From positions 29,213,978 to 29,277,977 of the forward strand of contig CM017571.1 of assembly GCA_007844125.1 (NCBI GenBank): a stretch of DNA of 64,000 nucleotides. Reading direction: 5' to 3'. The translations under genes were made by a program, and so were the position numbers. Under the pieces are notes generated by a model, which saw only the letters and a program-made list of their open reading frames with translations, was not told where the DNA came from and did no database searches. How positions within the stretch are numbered: position 1 is the stretch's first letter; every line of letters begins with the position of its first letter. Of the stretch, positions 22,312-34,313 are shown piece after piece. The stretch is from Sinonovacula constricta (lineage: Eukaryota > Mollusca > Bivalvia > Cardiida > Solecurtidae).

Positions 22312-23650
22312 GTCAGTAATCATACTTTGGTGTGTTCTCTTCATTTTAAGACAGATTTTGTAGAGGTATCTGGTTTTCCCAAACGAAGATATTTGAAACC
22401 AGGTGCAATTTCTTCAGTCTTGGAATGTTGGGAAAACAAGCCCCACTTGTACAAATCTACTTCACCACGTCCAGAGAACTCTCTACAGAAAAGGAAAAAA
22501 ACCAAGATAGTATAGATGTTCTAGTTACAAATAGTGAAGATCGTGTACAGTTAAAAGAAACTTGCGGTTCAGCAACAGAATGTTTAGGCTCCCAGGTGGA
22601 ACAATCAGAGCTCCAGCATCATTTTCTTTTAGAACAGTTACAGATTTTAACAAAGAGATGCAGAACATCGAAAAGGATAATGCTGAACTTAAAAATAAAG
22701 TAGATCAGCTTAGCAGTGAGAGAGATTCCATTTCATTTGGTGTTGAAAATCTCAAGCCCTCAGAATTTCCTTTTTACACTGGTTTTCCATCCAGAGAAAT
22801 ATTTTATGCTGTACTTAAACTTGTTGAGCCCGGAGAGAACGGAGAAAACATCATTTTTGTTCCTCAGAAAGGTGACAATACCTCTGACACTTATTAGCCA
22901 AGAGTAAGAAAACCACGGAAACTTTCTCCAGCCAATCAATTTTCACTGTTCTGGTGCAGAGTTAGAGTTGGGCTATTTGAGAATGACTTGGCAAAACGGT
23001 TTAATGTTTCACTTGGAACTATTAGTACAATAATTATTCCTTGGGCAAACTTCCTTTACCTGCGACTTGGTTCAATGAATGTCTGGCCAACAAGAGAATA
23101 TGTGAACAATGCAATGTCCAGCTCCCTCAAAGAAAAGTATCCCGCAACAAGAGTGATAATTGACTGTACAGAAATAAAGATAGAAATGGCATCATCAATA
23201 CTTTTGAAAAGTCAGACTTACAGTAAGTATAAGAGTGCCAATACATTAAAAGGTTTAGTATGAATCTCACCTTAGCATAACATTTGTTAGCAAATTGTAT
23301 CATGGCAATATCTCTGATAGAGAAATTATACTGCGCAGTGGTTTCCTTGGGCTTGATTTTGAGAAAGGCGACAGTGTAATGGCCGTCAAGGGATTTGACA
23401 TTCAAGATCTTTTGGATAATAAACCAGCGAGACTAAATATTCCACCATTCTTAGGACAATATGATCAAATGACTGGTAATGAGTATAGCAGCAGAAAGAA
23501 TTCATGTGGAAAGAGCCATTAACAAATAAAAAAAACTTTCATATTTTTGACCAGGTCATTCCAGTTTCTCTGTTTGGAACAATAAATCAAATATGGACTG
23601 TCTGCGCCTTGCTATCACTGTTCCAGGATCCTATTATATCATGTCCTGGA
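22312..23650 (+). pseudogene. THAP / DDE_Tnp_4 transposase pseudogene (Harbinger/ISL2EU-like)
   Basis: After an acceptor (TTATTTGCAG) the frame encodes the second half of a THAP finger: VCSLHF, then a basic stretch and LKPGAISS. Next come a coiled-coil region, the FYTGFPS motif, an HTH (RVGLFENDLAKRFNVSLGTI) and the start of a DDE domain with VIIDCTE (first catalytic Asp). A separate frame holds GFDIQDLL, LNIPPFLG and a trailing HVERAI. Frameshifts near 22515-22670 and 23265-23295 and after 23500, and stops at 22895 and 23261, break it. The second catalytic Asp, normally MADRGF or MADKGY, reads MAVKGF here. The first THAP exon was not found. Confidence 0.82.
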
Positions 23651-26025
23651 AATTAAAACAAAATCTGTACCATAATCCTACAATGAAGACAATATTTGGT
23701 ACTGGGCAAATGACAGTAGTAACAAAATAACAGCACACAGCATATCTAGTTAACAGATAAAATTTATTTCATTTGAACAACAGGTTTGAAAATAAAAGCA
23801 CAGTGAGACAAGCAAATCGTGACGAAAATCCGCTTAATGAATACTACAGTAGCCATTATTAATCCTCGTATGACGTCATTTCCGGTCACGGGGCGCTACT
23901 TTTGTTTGATTTGGTGTGAATAACTGAAACAGTGTATACGTCGTCAATTATTACATAACGAAAAATAGCAACAATATTGGCAGTGATTTCTCTTTGACGA
24001 GATATTTTAATGGTAGCGGTCACCTTTTACATCACTCTTTTTTTCTGACCTTTTATCCCCTTTCCCCAGGATTTCTTGATTCTATGCAAACCATTTGAGT
24101 TTAGTCTGACGCAATCAAAATTCGTTAAAATTGTAAATGACTAAAACTTCTAAATTAGATTATATTATATGCTATTTTTATTTACGATTTGCATTCGTCC
24201 TCTAAATTTGAAATTGATAAAAAAAAAATACGACTGGTCGGTACATGTCCACCCATAAATCTTAATTTTTTTTTCAAAGACGTAGGCCATCAGTTTCATA
24301 GATGCTGGTGGTCACTTGCACACACTTTCCGTTACTTCTTTCCTAAAGAGCATATAAAAAGAACGCTGTGTGACACCATTCTGCAATTTTCTGCTGATTG
24401 ACCTGTGTAAATTCTGGGCACAATGTCGTGTCGAGGAACAACGGAATTCTACATATGTGACCCGTTTGAGTTGGAAAGTGGATTGATTTAGAATGCAAAA
24501 AGAGAGGTAATTATGTAAGTAGGTTACATCTCGGAAACCGCAACATTCGTTTTGTTAGGAGAAATTTTCTGGCAAAACCGGGAGAATTGTTAAATAGCAG
24601 CGTAGTTAGACCTATAATGATCTCTGCCAGAAAAACTCCACCTGTCCGCTTTCAAACTTCGCGACGATCTTGTATTCACGTACTTTATTGTCCTTTATGA
24701 TACTGATTAGCGACCACTCACTAAAACTGCATTATGTCAGATGCACGGTTGCTTATTTACAAAATTTAATTTATTGATGTTGTAGACCGCCTGTGGCATT
24801 TAAAGAACAAACCACTTAAAATAAGTCCTCTTTAACACAATCAAACGCCCCGACGACCCCGATTGTAGATTCAGACGCCCCGGCAACCCAGATGTCAAGC
24901 ATCCCGAGCACGGGGCGCTTATTGCGCCTGTGGGAGGCGCTAAAGAAGGAGAAGAAGTTTTAGTAGGAGTAGTATTGTAGTAGTTGGTAGGTAGTAATAG
25001 AAGTAAAAGCAGTAATATTAGGAAGTCTGAAGTAGAAGTACGTAGTAGTATAAGTGGTGGTAGGTAGAAGGGGTGGTAGTAGTTGGCGTAATGCTGTTGT
25101 TACGAGTTGCAGAAGTAGTAGTTAGTATTTGCATCTTAGTAGTATAAGTAACATAATAATAATTAACACTTTCGCAAAAATGTATTCTGGTTGTTACATT
25201 TAGATGCATTGATGAAATGATGCACGTGGTCTTAATGGCACATTTTTACAATGTTCATTGAATTCAGAAATAAACGAAAGTTCTTATTCAAATCTTGTTT
25301 ATTGTTTGTCATTCACCTATGAAAATATATATGCTACTTACGGGCATTGCTCCGTGCGAAATATATAGTAGTATATGATTGATTGCAGGTAGGTTGTTTC
25401 TTCAGAAACATAATAGTTCTACATGAATATATCAGCAAGGTAGAAAACGACAGTTATTTTTAGCAGAAACAGTGTTGTCTCAATATTTGTTCATCTTCCT
25501 GCAGTGTAAACTACAAGAAATGTATAAATGCAGGGATCAAAAATTGAATGTACAGTATAATTATAATAATACTAAAAGAAAAACTTTAACAAATGTCATT
25601 ACTGTAGTATTATGGTTTTACTAAAATAAAATTGTTAAGAAAAGAAATTATTGTATTATTATATTTGAATGAAAAAGAAACGCTTAAGAAATGTATTTAA
25701 AGTAATAAAATAATTTACTAATAAGAAACCTATAAGAAAAATAATAACTGTATTGTTGTAATTATACAGCAAAAGGATCACTTCAGAAGCGTATTGCACT
25801 ATTACCATTAGACTGAAAATTGAAATCTTTATATATCTATTTACTACATTATTTCAATTATCCTGATAACAGAAATGTTGTACTGCAGCATTATAATGAA
25901 AAATAATTGTACGTGTTAAACAAGTATTTTATTTAGCAAAGTAATTGTTCTTGTGTGTCTAACTTTAGCAGTTTTAAGAACTTTGTCTAAATGAAGAAGC
26001 ATTTTTTGTGGAAAAGTTACGTAGT
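23651..26025 (+). other. Non-coding; purine-rich and GC-rich patches
   Basis: Contains a patch rich in CGCCCCG around 24846-24935 and a TAGTAG/GTAGTA purine-rich stretch at 24950-25145. A TATAAA at about 24354 precedes an ATG at 24424, but its frame closes after 22 codons. The minus strand has AATAAA at 26031-26026, just past the stop of the 26064 exon. Confidence 0.5.
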
Positions 26026-26063
26026 TTTATTTTGACAATCGGTCTGAGAAACTGGTCAATAAG

Positions 26064-26401
26064 CTAGAACGTTGTCCTTCTGTCTTGGCATTGAAAGATC
26101 AGGTAATACAGTGTCACTGGTCCTTGAAAACGACAGTCGCAGTCCGGGTTGCAGTAAAATCTTAGACGCACGGGTACCTCTGTGATGGATCGATGATCCG
26201 TGCTGTGTAAAACCTGCAGGTACATTCGAGTAGTGCCTTCGACCCCGGTCAAATCTTTGGGTGGGAGGTCGATGTTGTTTCGTTTTACGTACATGAAGCA
26301 CCGACCGGGCCGATTGATGGTAACGTAAAATACAACCTTTGCCTTGGCAATATCACCCGCTAGAGTTCCGTGATTAGCCACCTCACACGCGTAGCCGCTC
26401 T
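26064..26401 (-). CDS. Terminal exon of an unrecognised minus-strand gene
   Basis: On the minus strand an acceptor TTTAACTATATTTACAG is followed by 338 bases open to TAG, entering in phase 1. The product begins ESGYACEVANHGTLAGDI and contains VVFYVTINRPGRCF, NIDLPPKDL and RLRFYCNPDCDCRFQG, ending DRRTTF. Its six cysteines, alternating polar/hydrophobic pattern and lack of a membrane segment suggest a beta-rich, disulphide-bonded extracellular domain; I do not recognise the family. AATAAA follows 33 bases after the stop. Composition is more balanced than the AT-rich surroundings, as expected of an exon. It can join the exon at 34161-34313 across a 7.8-kb intron holding an LTR element. Confidence 0.6.
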
Positions 26402-27812
26402 CTGTAAATATAGTTAAACAACATTTTTGGAGTGTAAATTTCATAATGTAAAGTGAGTTAGTTACATTTAGTAAATGTTAACGTGTTTTGTTTTAAAGGC
26501 ACCAGTGAAGAATGGATTAAAATATATCATCTGATAATTAGATCTTTGTAAACTTGTCGTCCTTTAAAAGATCTCGTTCTCTTCAGCTTTTGAGGATCAA
26601 AACTATTGCAACGGGTTAAAACTGTTGTTAACCATATGAAGCACAAACCAAGCAGTATTCAGAACCATGGCCCGCGTCAGAGGTCACTTGCCTTTCAGAC
26701 AACAGTAACCTTTCCCACCCAAAGAGAAAATTGTCAAAAGGCGTGACGAATGAGATTGTAATATTTTGATATGCGTGTATTTTTATTTATTTTTCGTATT
26801 TGAATACCCCTATGTTCTTAGAATAACATTTTAGGAATGTTAACATTTTAAAAAAAGTAAGTTGTTTTTATTTTGCTACGTATGGAACATTTTCAAGTTT
26901 GCACTTTTTTGATTTACACGAGCATCTAGAAAACGCACTGACGTCAGACTGACGTCGTCTTGCGGCTGTGTTTTTGTTTCCTAAGTCGGTGACCACAATA
27001 CAACGACAAATTGTCGCCACATTTTGGTTGTAGCAATGACAACAACAAACAAAAACAACAACAACAACAACAAACCGACACCAATTCTACGAAATTGAAA
27101 CTAAATTATATTTGCACAAACACTCAGTGCAAAAATAGTCCCTTTCAACTAAAATTGATGATACGTATTTCTGCGAAGATTATAAATCTTAACATATAGA
27201 GATAATAAACGCACTGGCAGATAGACGAGTTTCCCAATCGGGCGATTATTTTATATATCACATGACTCGGCAAATCGAAAACGAGGCCATATGCGACAAG
27301 TTCCCATTTCTTCTTATAAAAAGAAAATAGACGACATCGAAAAGTATCGATCGCATTCTCTGGAGTAACTGCATGCTGTGAAAGTAAAAGACTTTAAGCA
27401 TTTACTGAGGAACTTAAACAAAAATATAACGGGGCAAAATACATCTTTAATTTGTCGAATTTTTGCGATATTCTGTTGATTAAATGACGATTAAAACTGT
27501 ACAATGTGCCTTAGACTTGTATAGCGATATAACGCCAGAATTAAGTTTTACTATGTATACTTAGGGAATTTTGTGTCTATGTGTGTGTTTTCATAGTAAC
27601 GAGGCAGCCTTGTGAGACAACTTTTAGGCATTTTTATTGTCCAGTTAAACCATTTTACACACAACTTTCGGAGCTCGATATGTTTCACTCGAAAGTTGAA
27701 AACAAAACACGCTTTGTCAATTATACAATTAAATACACAATTGGTAAAGTAAACCGCATATATTCTAATTATACTTTAAAGCACACACATAGTTAACAAT
27801 TTTATGTCATAG
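26402..27812 (-). other. Intron-like non-coding DNA
   Basis: Contains two CRE-like TGACGTC motifs near 26939-26957 and a (CAA)n run near 27050. Nothing coding is supported. Confidence 0.45.
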
Positions 27813-28025
27813 TGTTCCAATATCCTATGCATATGCATGATACCTCACTACCAATCCGAAAGGGGCTCAGACCCAATCTATTTATAGAGTATTTACCCTC
27901 ACATGTACCTTAGCAACACTCTGATGGTAGAGCCCCACTAGTAATCATCCTTGTTATTATCTTATTAATAAATATAGTCTTTGGACACGTTGTTGTATTT
28001 ATATTGCTTTCCCAACACCAAAACA
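27813..28025 (+). repeat. 5' LTR of the 27.8-kb element
   Basis: 213 bp, TGTT...AACA. Shares TATCCTATGCATATGCATGA and most of the rest with the 3' LTR; differs by point changes and a 17-bp segment (CTGATGGTAGAGCCCCA) absent from the other LTR. AATAAATATAG lies near 27967. Confidence 0.9.
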
Positions 28026-28161
28026 TGCTGTCAGTAAATTGAGGAATATGTTATTAACTACATTCTAAAGAAGAATTAGTAAAATATCATCATTCTGTGG
28101 GAATATGTTACTGACTTTATTCTAAAGGAGGCATTTGTTGTTACATCATTATTGTGAAACA

Positions 28162-28689
28162 ATGGATTTAACGGGCGTTCAAATACTCAGAATGGACTGG
28201 GATAGTACAAACATTGTTGAGGAATTCCGGCAGCATGTTGAGCTCATTTTGACAGGAGCTTTATCAGAGAAGACTGAAGAAGTAAACGTGACTTACCTCC
28301 TCCTTTAACAATTTGACTCTCTCAGATGATGAAAACAAATCAGCAAGATTAATTTGCGACGCATTCCAAAAACATCTACAGCCAAAAAGGATCAGTATTT
28401 TTAGCAGATTTAAATTCCACAATCAAAAGCAAGATATTGACAGTGTTGAAACGTTCGTAACCAGGCTCAAAACCTTAGCCAGAGATTGTGCACAGAAATA
28501 AAGAATGGCCAAGCTTTCACAGAAATTAGGGTTGGTCCAAAAAGGTACCAAGTGAAATTTAAGATTGACACAGGTTCTCAGGTAAATATTTTGCCTCTTT
28601 CTGTTTTTCAAAAGGTCGGCACCAAGGGAGCACTCAAATGCTCAAACCTGCAACTTAGAACATACAATGGCAAACTATTAGCAACTTAG
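28162..28689 (+). pseudogene. gag and protease remnants
   Basis: A gag start (MDLTGVQILRMDWDS) runs 47 codons to TAA, then continues in another frame (28313-28500) with SRFKFHNQKQ and SVETFVTRLKTLARDC. The protease follows at once with FKIDTGSQVN (catalytic DTG). The zinc-knuckle part that should separate them is missing, so there is an internal deletion. Confidence 0.8.
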
Positions 28690-28777
28690 GCCATCATTAG
28701 CTTACACTGCACATTGACACACACTAAATGCAAAAAAAATTGTAGAATTTTACATTGTTCAAACAAATTCACAACCA

Positions 28778-29229
28778 TTGCTATGTCTACAAACATCACT
28801 TGATTTTGGACTGATACAACTGTGCTCAGTAGATGCAGAAAATGTAGCTATCCCCATGACCAATGAGTCTGTAATCAGGGATTCTCCAAAGCTATTTCAA
28901 GGAATAGGAAATATGCCAGGTGAATGTAACATACATTTAGTGCCATACTGTAAGCCTGTCGTCGACCCCCTCGTAGAATACCTGTTGCCATACAAGCTAG
29001 GTGTAAAGCAGAGCTTAAAGCGGTACTTGAAAGGGCGCTCGTCAAAGGAATTATCCTAATTGAGGATAAAACTGAGGTAGGCATGACAGAGGTTAAGTAC
29101 TTTCGTCACCTTCTGACTGCCGATGGTCTTAAGCAAAAGTCGCTGCTATCAAAGAAATGCCACCTCCATGCAACAAATGTGAGCTACAAACCATATTATG
29201 AATGGTTAATTATTTGTCTCGATTTGCTC
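28778..29229 (+). pseudogene. Reverse transcriptase remnants
   Basis: Encodes the segment before the RT domain (ESVIRDSPKLFQGIGNMPGE) and jumps to its far end (VKYFRHLLTADGLK, then NYLSRFAP in shifted frames). The palm with its YxDD motif is deleted. Confidence 0.75.
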
Positions 29230-29660
29230 CTGTAACATTATTACCTACCTAGCCTTCATACCATACATAGATTAGCCTAGAGGTCACATATACACATGGA
29301 CCACATCTATTGGTCAGATGCTAAATGTATGATGTATGACAACTAGTGCATGACACATGCGCGAGATCAGAACTGGACAGACCACAGAACAGCACATACC
29401 ACAGAACTGGACAGACCAAAGACCTCGACAGACCAAAGAACAGCACAGACCACAGAACTGGACAGACCAAGAACAGTACAGACAACTGAACAATACAGAC
29501 AAGCGACGAGGGAAGAGCACGGCCGACCGACAATTCAAGACGCACGACCATCGGCCTGTTAAGATGTATATGTACTGCCACTTTTCGTCATGAGCCTTTA
29601 TATGAAATAAACTATGTAATCTTCAAATTAATTAAGTAGAAGTAATGTGCGGAAAACCAT
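29230..29660 (+). repeat. Foreign segment with short GACAGACC repeat inside the element
   Basis: Does not translate as pol. It holds about six imperfect copies of a phrase such as CAGACCACAGAACTGGA (29380-29500) and then GCCTTTATATGAAATAAACT, which looks like the end of another LTR. The repeat explains overlapping ORFs on both strands. I could not define its ends. Confidence 0.5.
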
Positions 29661-29699
29661 AGATCAAAGCCTTTGATAAGGTCAAGGTCATATTGACAC

Positions 29700-30687
29700 A
29701 TTTGATCTAAATAAGCCGCTTACATTGCAGACAGACAACTCACTGTCTGGTCTAGGAGCTTCGCTATTGCATAATGGCAAGCCTATAGCGTACGCCAGCA
29801 AGTCACTCACAAGAAGTCAAAAGAACTACGCAATGGTCGAGCGTGAATGTTTAGCGATTTTGTATTCTATGTTGTCATTTAATTCATCCTATAAGGATTG
29901 TTACGTGTATTTCCTTTGATGGACATTGGACTTTGGTTCTTCAATTCCATCTTCACATTAACAGGATGCTACAACCATTTATTCGTCTCTGGTCATGTTT
30001 GTTCATGATTCAGAAAGTTAATTTTATTTATAGTCAACCATTTTTTGTGTAGTTTTTCAAATCGAAATAATTTCATATTCTTTTCTAAACACTATGTGGA
30101 CATTATTTTTCAATGACGTCACTTCTTTCGTCATAACTTATAGAAATTATCAGCGCTTGGACATTTTGTATTCAAAGAGATTGTTTTTCTTTTCATTGCT
30201 TGCATTTGAGAAACTCGTCAGGAAGTGCGAGGTTAGAGCTCTGTAAAACCGGATTAAGCACCCATGTCGGTCCATCTTGCCGACTGACCGTTCCAAAGAG
30301 GTAACTGTCGGGTTTGCTCTTTTCGTTAAATGACTCATCAAATTTGTTCTTACTTTTCGCTTAGCTTGCATGTGAAATACCTTTGTTCTGTGCCTTTTCG
30401 GAGTTTGGTATATGTTGCAATGCTCATAGGACTTTCGTCATATATTCTTGTTTGGTCCAAAGCGCTATCATCAATGGGTGTATGGCAGAAAGTTCACAGT
30501 GCAAACAGATCATTTGCCACTGGTCTCAATTTTTAGGAAACCGTTCTTTTCTGCCCCAGCTAAGTTACAGCGCATGCTATTGCACATGCAGCCTTATGGC
30601 ATTGAGGTTAAACACATTCCAGGCAAAGATATACCCTTAACAGACACATTTTCTAGGAACAGGCCCAGATCTTTTAGATCAAACTGA
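29700..30687 (+). pseudogene. RNase H remnant split by an insertion
   Basis: 29725-29868 encodes LQTDNSLSGLGASLL-like residues to ERECLAILYS; the domain resumes at 30451 (FGPKRYHQWVYGRKFTVQTD, then HIPGKDIPLTD). The 580-bp insert is bordered by TATTCT at 29863-29868 and 30443-30448. A copy of a dispersed repeat (30163-30300) lies in it. Confidence 0.78.
30163..30300 (+). repeat. Dispersed repeat, copy 1
   Basis: Shares CAGCGCTTGGAC, TTTGAGAAA, CAGGAAGTGCGAGGT, AGAGCTCTGTAAA and GTCGGTCCAT with 59000-59113; the minus strand of 35566-35668 has the same core and continues GCCGATTGACCGTTCCAAGG. It is non-coding, and its nested position dates this insertion after the LTR element. Confidence 0.75.
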
Positions 30688-30929
30688 TTTACAGGTCAAT
30701 ATGGTCATGACTAGTTTGCCTGTAAATAGCAAGAAACTGCAGGAAATTAGGTCTGAGACTGAGAAAGAGGAAAGACTTTCGGTACTCAAGCACACTATTG
30801 TTTCTGGTTGGCCTGATCAAAGGGTTTAATGCCCAACTCAAGTCCTTGATTTCTGGAATTACTGGGAGGAACTGACAGTTATTGATGGCATTATAATGAA
30901 GGCCCCAAGAGTGTTATCCCAAAGTCACT

Positions 30930-31933
30930 GCAACCCCGGATGTTAGAAATTATCCACGCAGGTCACATATGTATTGAGAAATGTTTGGTAAGAGCAGGGA
31001 CATTATATTCTGGCCTCGCATTTCAGCAGATATTAAGCAGGTGGTTCTTTTTTGCTCTGTTTGTCTAGAGCATCAACGCTCAAATGCCAAAGAACCCCTA
31101 CAGTCCAACGTAATCCCACTCTACCCTTGGCTGTGTGTTGGCACAGATGTGTGTACATTCAATGGTCAAGATTATCTAATAGTCTGTGACTACTACTCCA
31201 ATTACTTTGAGCTAGGCAAATAAACCATAACAAATAGCTTGTCAGAGATAAAACACTTGGCAGCATGGTTTTCACAGCATGGGATCCCAGAGAAACTAGT
31301 CTCAGATAATGCTAGCTACTAACAGAACGGGACATTCGTCATGTACGCACAACACCAAATTATTCTCAATAAAATGGTCTTTCTGAATTGTGTGTCAAAC
31401 ACTTGCTAATGAAAGCAAAACAATCTGGTCAAAATATACTGATAGCATTGTTAGACTACCGCGCTACCCCCTTCAATCAGGCTATTCTCCAGCAGAATTA
31501 CTTATGGGTAGGAAAATAAGGACATTCTTGCCATTGACACATGATAAACAAGTTCGACGCAATATCAACCAAAAACAGATCAGAGATCATTTCAAATTGC
31601 AAAAAGACAAACAGAAACAAATATGACAAACACTCTAAGCCTCTAGAACCTTTGCAAATTAAACAGTCAGTAAGGTTTCAGAAACAGGATAATGGCAAAT
31701 GGAAACCAGCCACAGTCACACATATTCACGGCAACAGATCATATACAGTTACAACACCAGATTGCAAATCATACAGACGCAAAAAGCGTCACATCTTGAA
31801 AACGAATGATTGCATTCCTGAGGTACCAGACTTTGAATTGCAGACATTGGCGGAGGATTACATTGGGAACCAAAGTGTTAATCCTACTGGTCCTAAACCC
31901 TTACATCAGAAGGAACAGGACACAGCATCTTGA
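30930..31933 (+). pseudogene. Integrase remnant
   Basis: Fragments in three frames give the HHCC finger region (LEIIHAGHI, then CSVCLEHQ), the first catalytic Asp context (VGTDVCTFNGQDYLIVCDYYS), HGIPEKLVSDN (second Asp) and a C-terminal tail (31541-31931, SVRFQKQDNGKWKPATV). Stops and frameshifts at 31221, 31320 and 31385 disrupt it. Confidence 0.82.
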
Positions 31934-32262
31934 GTGTCTGTGAAAGTAAAGTCACCTGTTATGAACGATAATCAGCAGAATGTTTACATAACAAGATCCG
32001 GCCGCTGTGTTAAGCCTGTACAAAGACTGGACATCTGATCTTATCTGTGTTTTCCAACACAAGTCACAATTACTTAGGCAGACTAACAGCTTCATGGTTG
32101 CTTGGATTAAGTGAGAACTCTTGACGTTATGATTTAATTACCACAGCAGCTTCAGAAATTAAGAGCCAGTAAATATCACTCCATTGATATTTGTGACAAT
32201 ACTAAGTATGTAAACATTATGATATAATTACTATATAGTTGTATATTGTGTACCCTAAAACT

Positions 32263-32274
32263 AAAAGGGGGAGA
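32263..32274 (+). promoter_or_regulatory. Polypurine tract
   Basis: AAAAGGGGGAGA lies directly before the TG of the 3' LTR, the standard plus-strand primer site. Confidence 0.85.
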
Positions 32275-32471
32275 TGTTCCGATATCCTATGCATATGCAT
32301 GATACCTCACTACCAATCAGAAAGGGGCTCAGATCCAATTTGTTTATAGAGTATTTACCCTCACATGTACCTTGGCAACACTTTTTACATCCTTGTTATT
32401 ATCTTATTAATAAATATAGTCTTTGGACACGTTGTTTGTTGTATTTATATGGCTTTCCCCACACCAAAACA
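32275..32471 (+). repeat. 3' LTR of the 27.8-kb element
   Basis: 197 bp. Matches the 5' LTR except for scattered changes and a short deletion near 32382. Confidence 0.9.
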
Positions 32472-32515
32472 CATATAGAAAGACGATCAATGCATTTTCA
32501 CTTAATTATTATCAC

Positions 32516-33767
32516 TTAAGGTAAGAGGGGCCTAATTAGCCAATGCTGTCTGAAACGGCGATGTTTGGCGACATCGAGTTCGTAAATGCCCTCGGCAGTA
32601 TCCGACACGTTCTCCGGAACTAATCGGATTTGGTCGTAGCAAACATTTTTAATCATTATTTTTTATGTATCTTGCAAATATTGATAATATTTTTTTTTCA
32701 AACAAGTAATAATTTCAACAAAAATATCTTATATTTCTTTAAGGTAAGAAGGGCCTAATTAGCCAATGCTGTCTGAAACGGCGATGTTTGGCGACATCGA
32801 GTTCGTAAAAGCCCTTGGCAGTATCCGACACGTTCTCCGGAACTAATCGGATTTGATCGTAGCAAACATTTTTAATCATTATTTTTTATGTATCTTGCAA
32901 ATATTGGTAATATTTTTTTCAAACAAGTAATAATTTCAACAAAAAATATCTTATATTTCTTTAAATAAAAAAATATTAACCAAAAAAATAAGATCCCAAA
33001 GCGTGACGTTATATTTTCGGAAAATACCAAAATGGCGGACAGAGACAGCAGAGGTCGATATGTGAAACGGAAAACATTAAAAGCAACGATTAAACGAAAA
33101 CAGATTATTTTTAATGATCATAATTACACTTTAATCAGATCTGTAAAAGATCTTTGTGAAACATAAAGGTATTGTGCAAAATTGTGACAGAAAATATTTT
33201 CACAAGTTTGTTGTTGTTGTGTTAAGAAAAACATGGAATATGACAATTTAAAAGCTAATATTTCAAAAACTAAAAGGTGAAAGTCTGTAATTATTTGTTA
33301 TGTGATTGGTATATGTATATAGCAAATTTTGATATGCATTTTATAAATATACTGGTATAATTAAAATATTTAGAAACTCTGAAAGTTTGTGTATGTTTCT
33401 GTGTCAAGGAAATTTTCCGAGGGGGTATAGATGCCTCTTTCAGTGTAAAATCATCAAATGTTTGTACTTGAACAATATAAATGAGTTCTTTTTAATGTTT
33501 AGGGTTATGCTTATAAAGTTACACCACTGATGTTAAATATATTATAGTTTTGAACCCCCAAAATTAGACTTTTTAGCAATAACCACTTGTAAAAATGGTC
33601 CTGGGACAAGGCGAGGGGGTCACCCTATTCAAATGTGATTTTTTTCCAAAACATGAAGGTGAAATTCTTTCATATTTCATTTTTATATCTGATATATGAT
33701 ATTTATCACTATGGACATGCTTAGTTTAGGATTCTTAATGGCTTCTTTTAGGCCCCTCTTACCTTAC
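32516..33767 (+). mobile_element. TIR DNA element with a duplicated left end
   Basis: The left terminus TAAGGTAAGAGGGGCCTAA (32517-32535) is repeated inverted at 33748-33766. The first 223 bp, terminal repeat included, occur twice in tandem (32516-32738 and 32739-32961), differing at a handful of sites. TA may be the target duplication. The only coding hint is a short ATG frame at 33032. No transposase domain is present, so it is non-autonomous. Confidence 0.78.
33032..33166 (+). CDS. Short ORF inside the TIR element
   Basis: An ATG in a good context (CCAAAATGGCGG) opens 44 codons starting MADRDSRGRYVKRKTLKATI, strongly basic, then TAA. It may be the start of a lost transposase gene. It has no detectable domain and could be chance. 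Confidence 0.25.
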   Translation: MADRDSRGRYVKRKTLKATIKRKQIIFNDHNYTLIRSVKDLCET

Positions 33768-34082
33768 GTGAGTAGGCGACCGGGGGTTTCAGCCACGCAC
33801 TTTAATTCAACTTAGTACGAACACTCCTTTTTATTAAGATTAATCATAAAACATAATAACTAACAAAGAAATATCATTTTTTTGCCTTGTGTTTTTTATG
33901 AAAAGAATTACGCATAAGGTAAATCCTGTGTCGTATTTTAAAAGAGCCATATGATTCGTTAGCTGTCCTAAACACGCTTCCTGACATCATCTGAAAACAC
34001 ATCGGGACGGTGAATCCGGAAGTAATCGAGTATTTGCTATTTACGAATGATCTGCTTCATTTGAGAACATGCCCAAGTTGAT

Positions 34083-34136
34083 CCGACTACCTACATTCCT
34101 CCGAGAGATGATTCGATCCGTTCCGAGGTGTTCGGA
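34083..34136 (-). repeat. Dispersed repeat shared with 52735
   Basis: The minus strand reads GAACACCTCGGAACGGATCG, AATCATCTCTCGGAGGAATG and TAGGTAGTCGGATCA, closely matching the plus strand of 52738-52798. It lies just past the donor of the 34161 exon. Confidence 0.7.
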
Positions 34137-34160
34137 GTGATTGTAAAATAACTAACTTAC

Positions 34161-34313
34161 CAGATGCAGGACAGTCCCTTTGTTTGCCCGTGAAGGATCC
34201 TAAGGGATGTCCTGAGCTTGTATAACTATATTCGGACTGGGTCACATAAGACAAATCCATGCTTCTTAACCCGTTCGTAAAGTGTCCACCTGCCCCGAAT
34301 GGATACTCATCAC
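34161..34313 (-). CDS. Internal exon of an unrecognised minus-strand gene
   Basis: The minus strand has acceptor TATATTTACAG at the start and donor GTAAGT at the end of 153 bases. The exon is symmetric (phase 1 to phase 1) and encodes GDEYPFGAGGHFTNGLRS, MDLSYVTQSEYSYTSSGHPL and SFTGKQRDCPASG. It is rich in Gly, Ser and Tyr with one Cys, with no membrane segment. Its outgoing phase fits the exon at 26401. I do not recognise the product; the splice sites and phase are the main support. Confidence 0.55.

Larger units (their letters stand above)
27813..32471 (+). mobile_element. Decayed Ty3/mdg4-like LTR retrotransposon
   Basis: Flanked by two LTRs (27813-28025 and 32275-32471) that start TGTTCC and end ACCAAAACA, with near-matching 5-bp flanks CATAG and CATAT. 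Order inside: gag, protease, RT, RNase H, integrase, which is the Ty3/mdg4 order. Every domain is interrupted by stops, frameshifts, deletions or insertions, so the copy is dead. Confidence 0.9.

Noticed and set aside
24354..24489. TATA box followed by ATG frame MSCRGTTEFYICDPFE
   Set aside because: The frame closes after 22 codons with no good donor before the stop.
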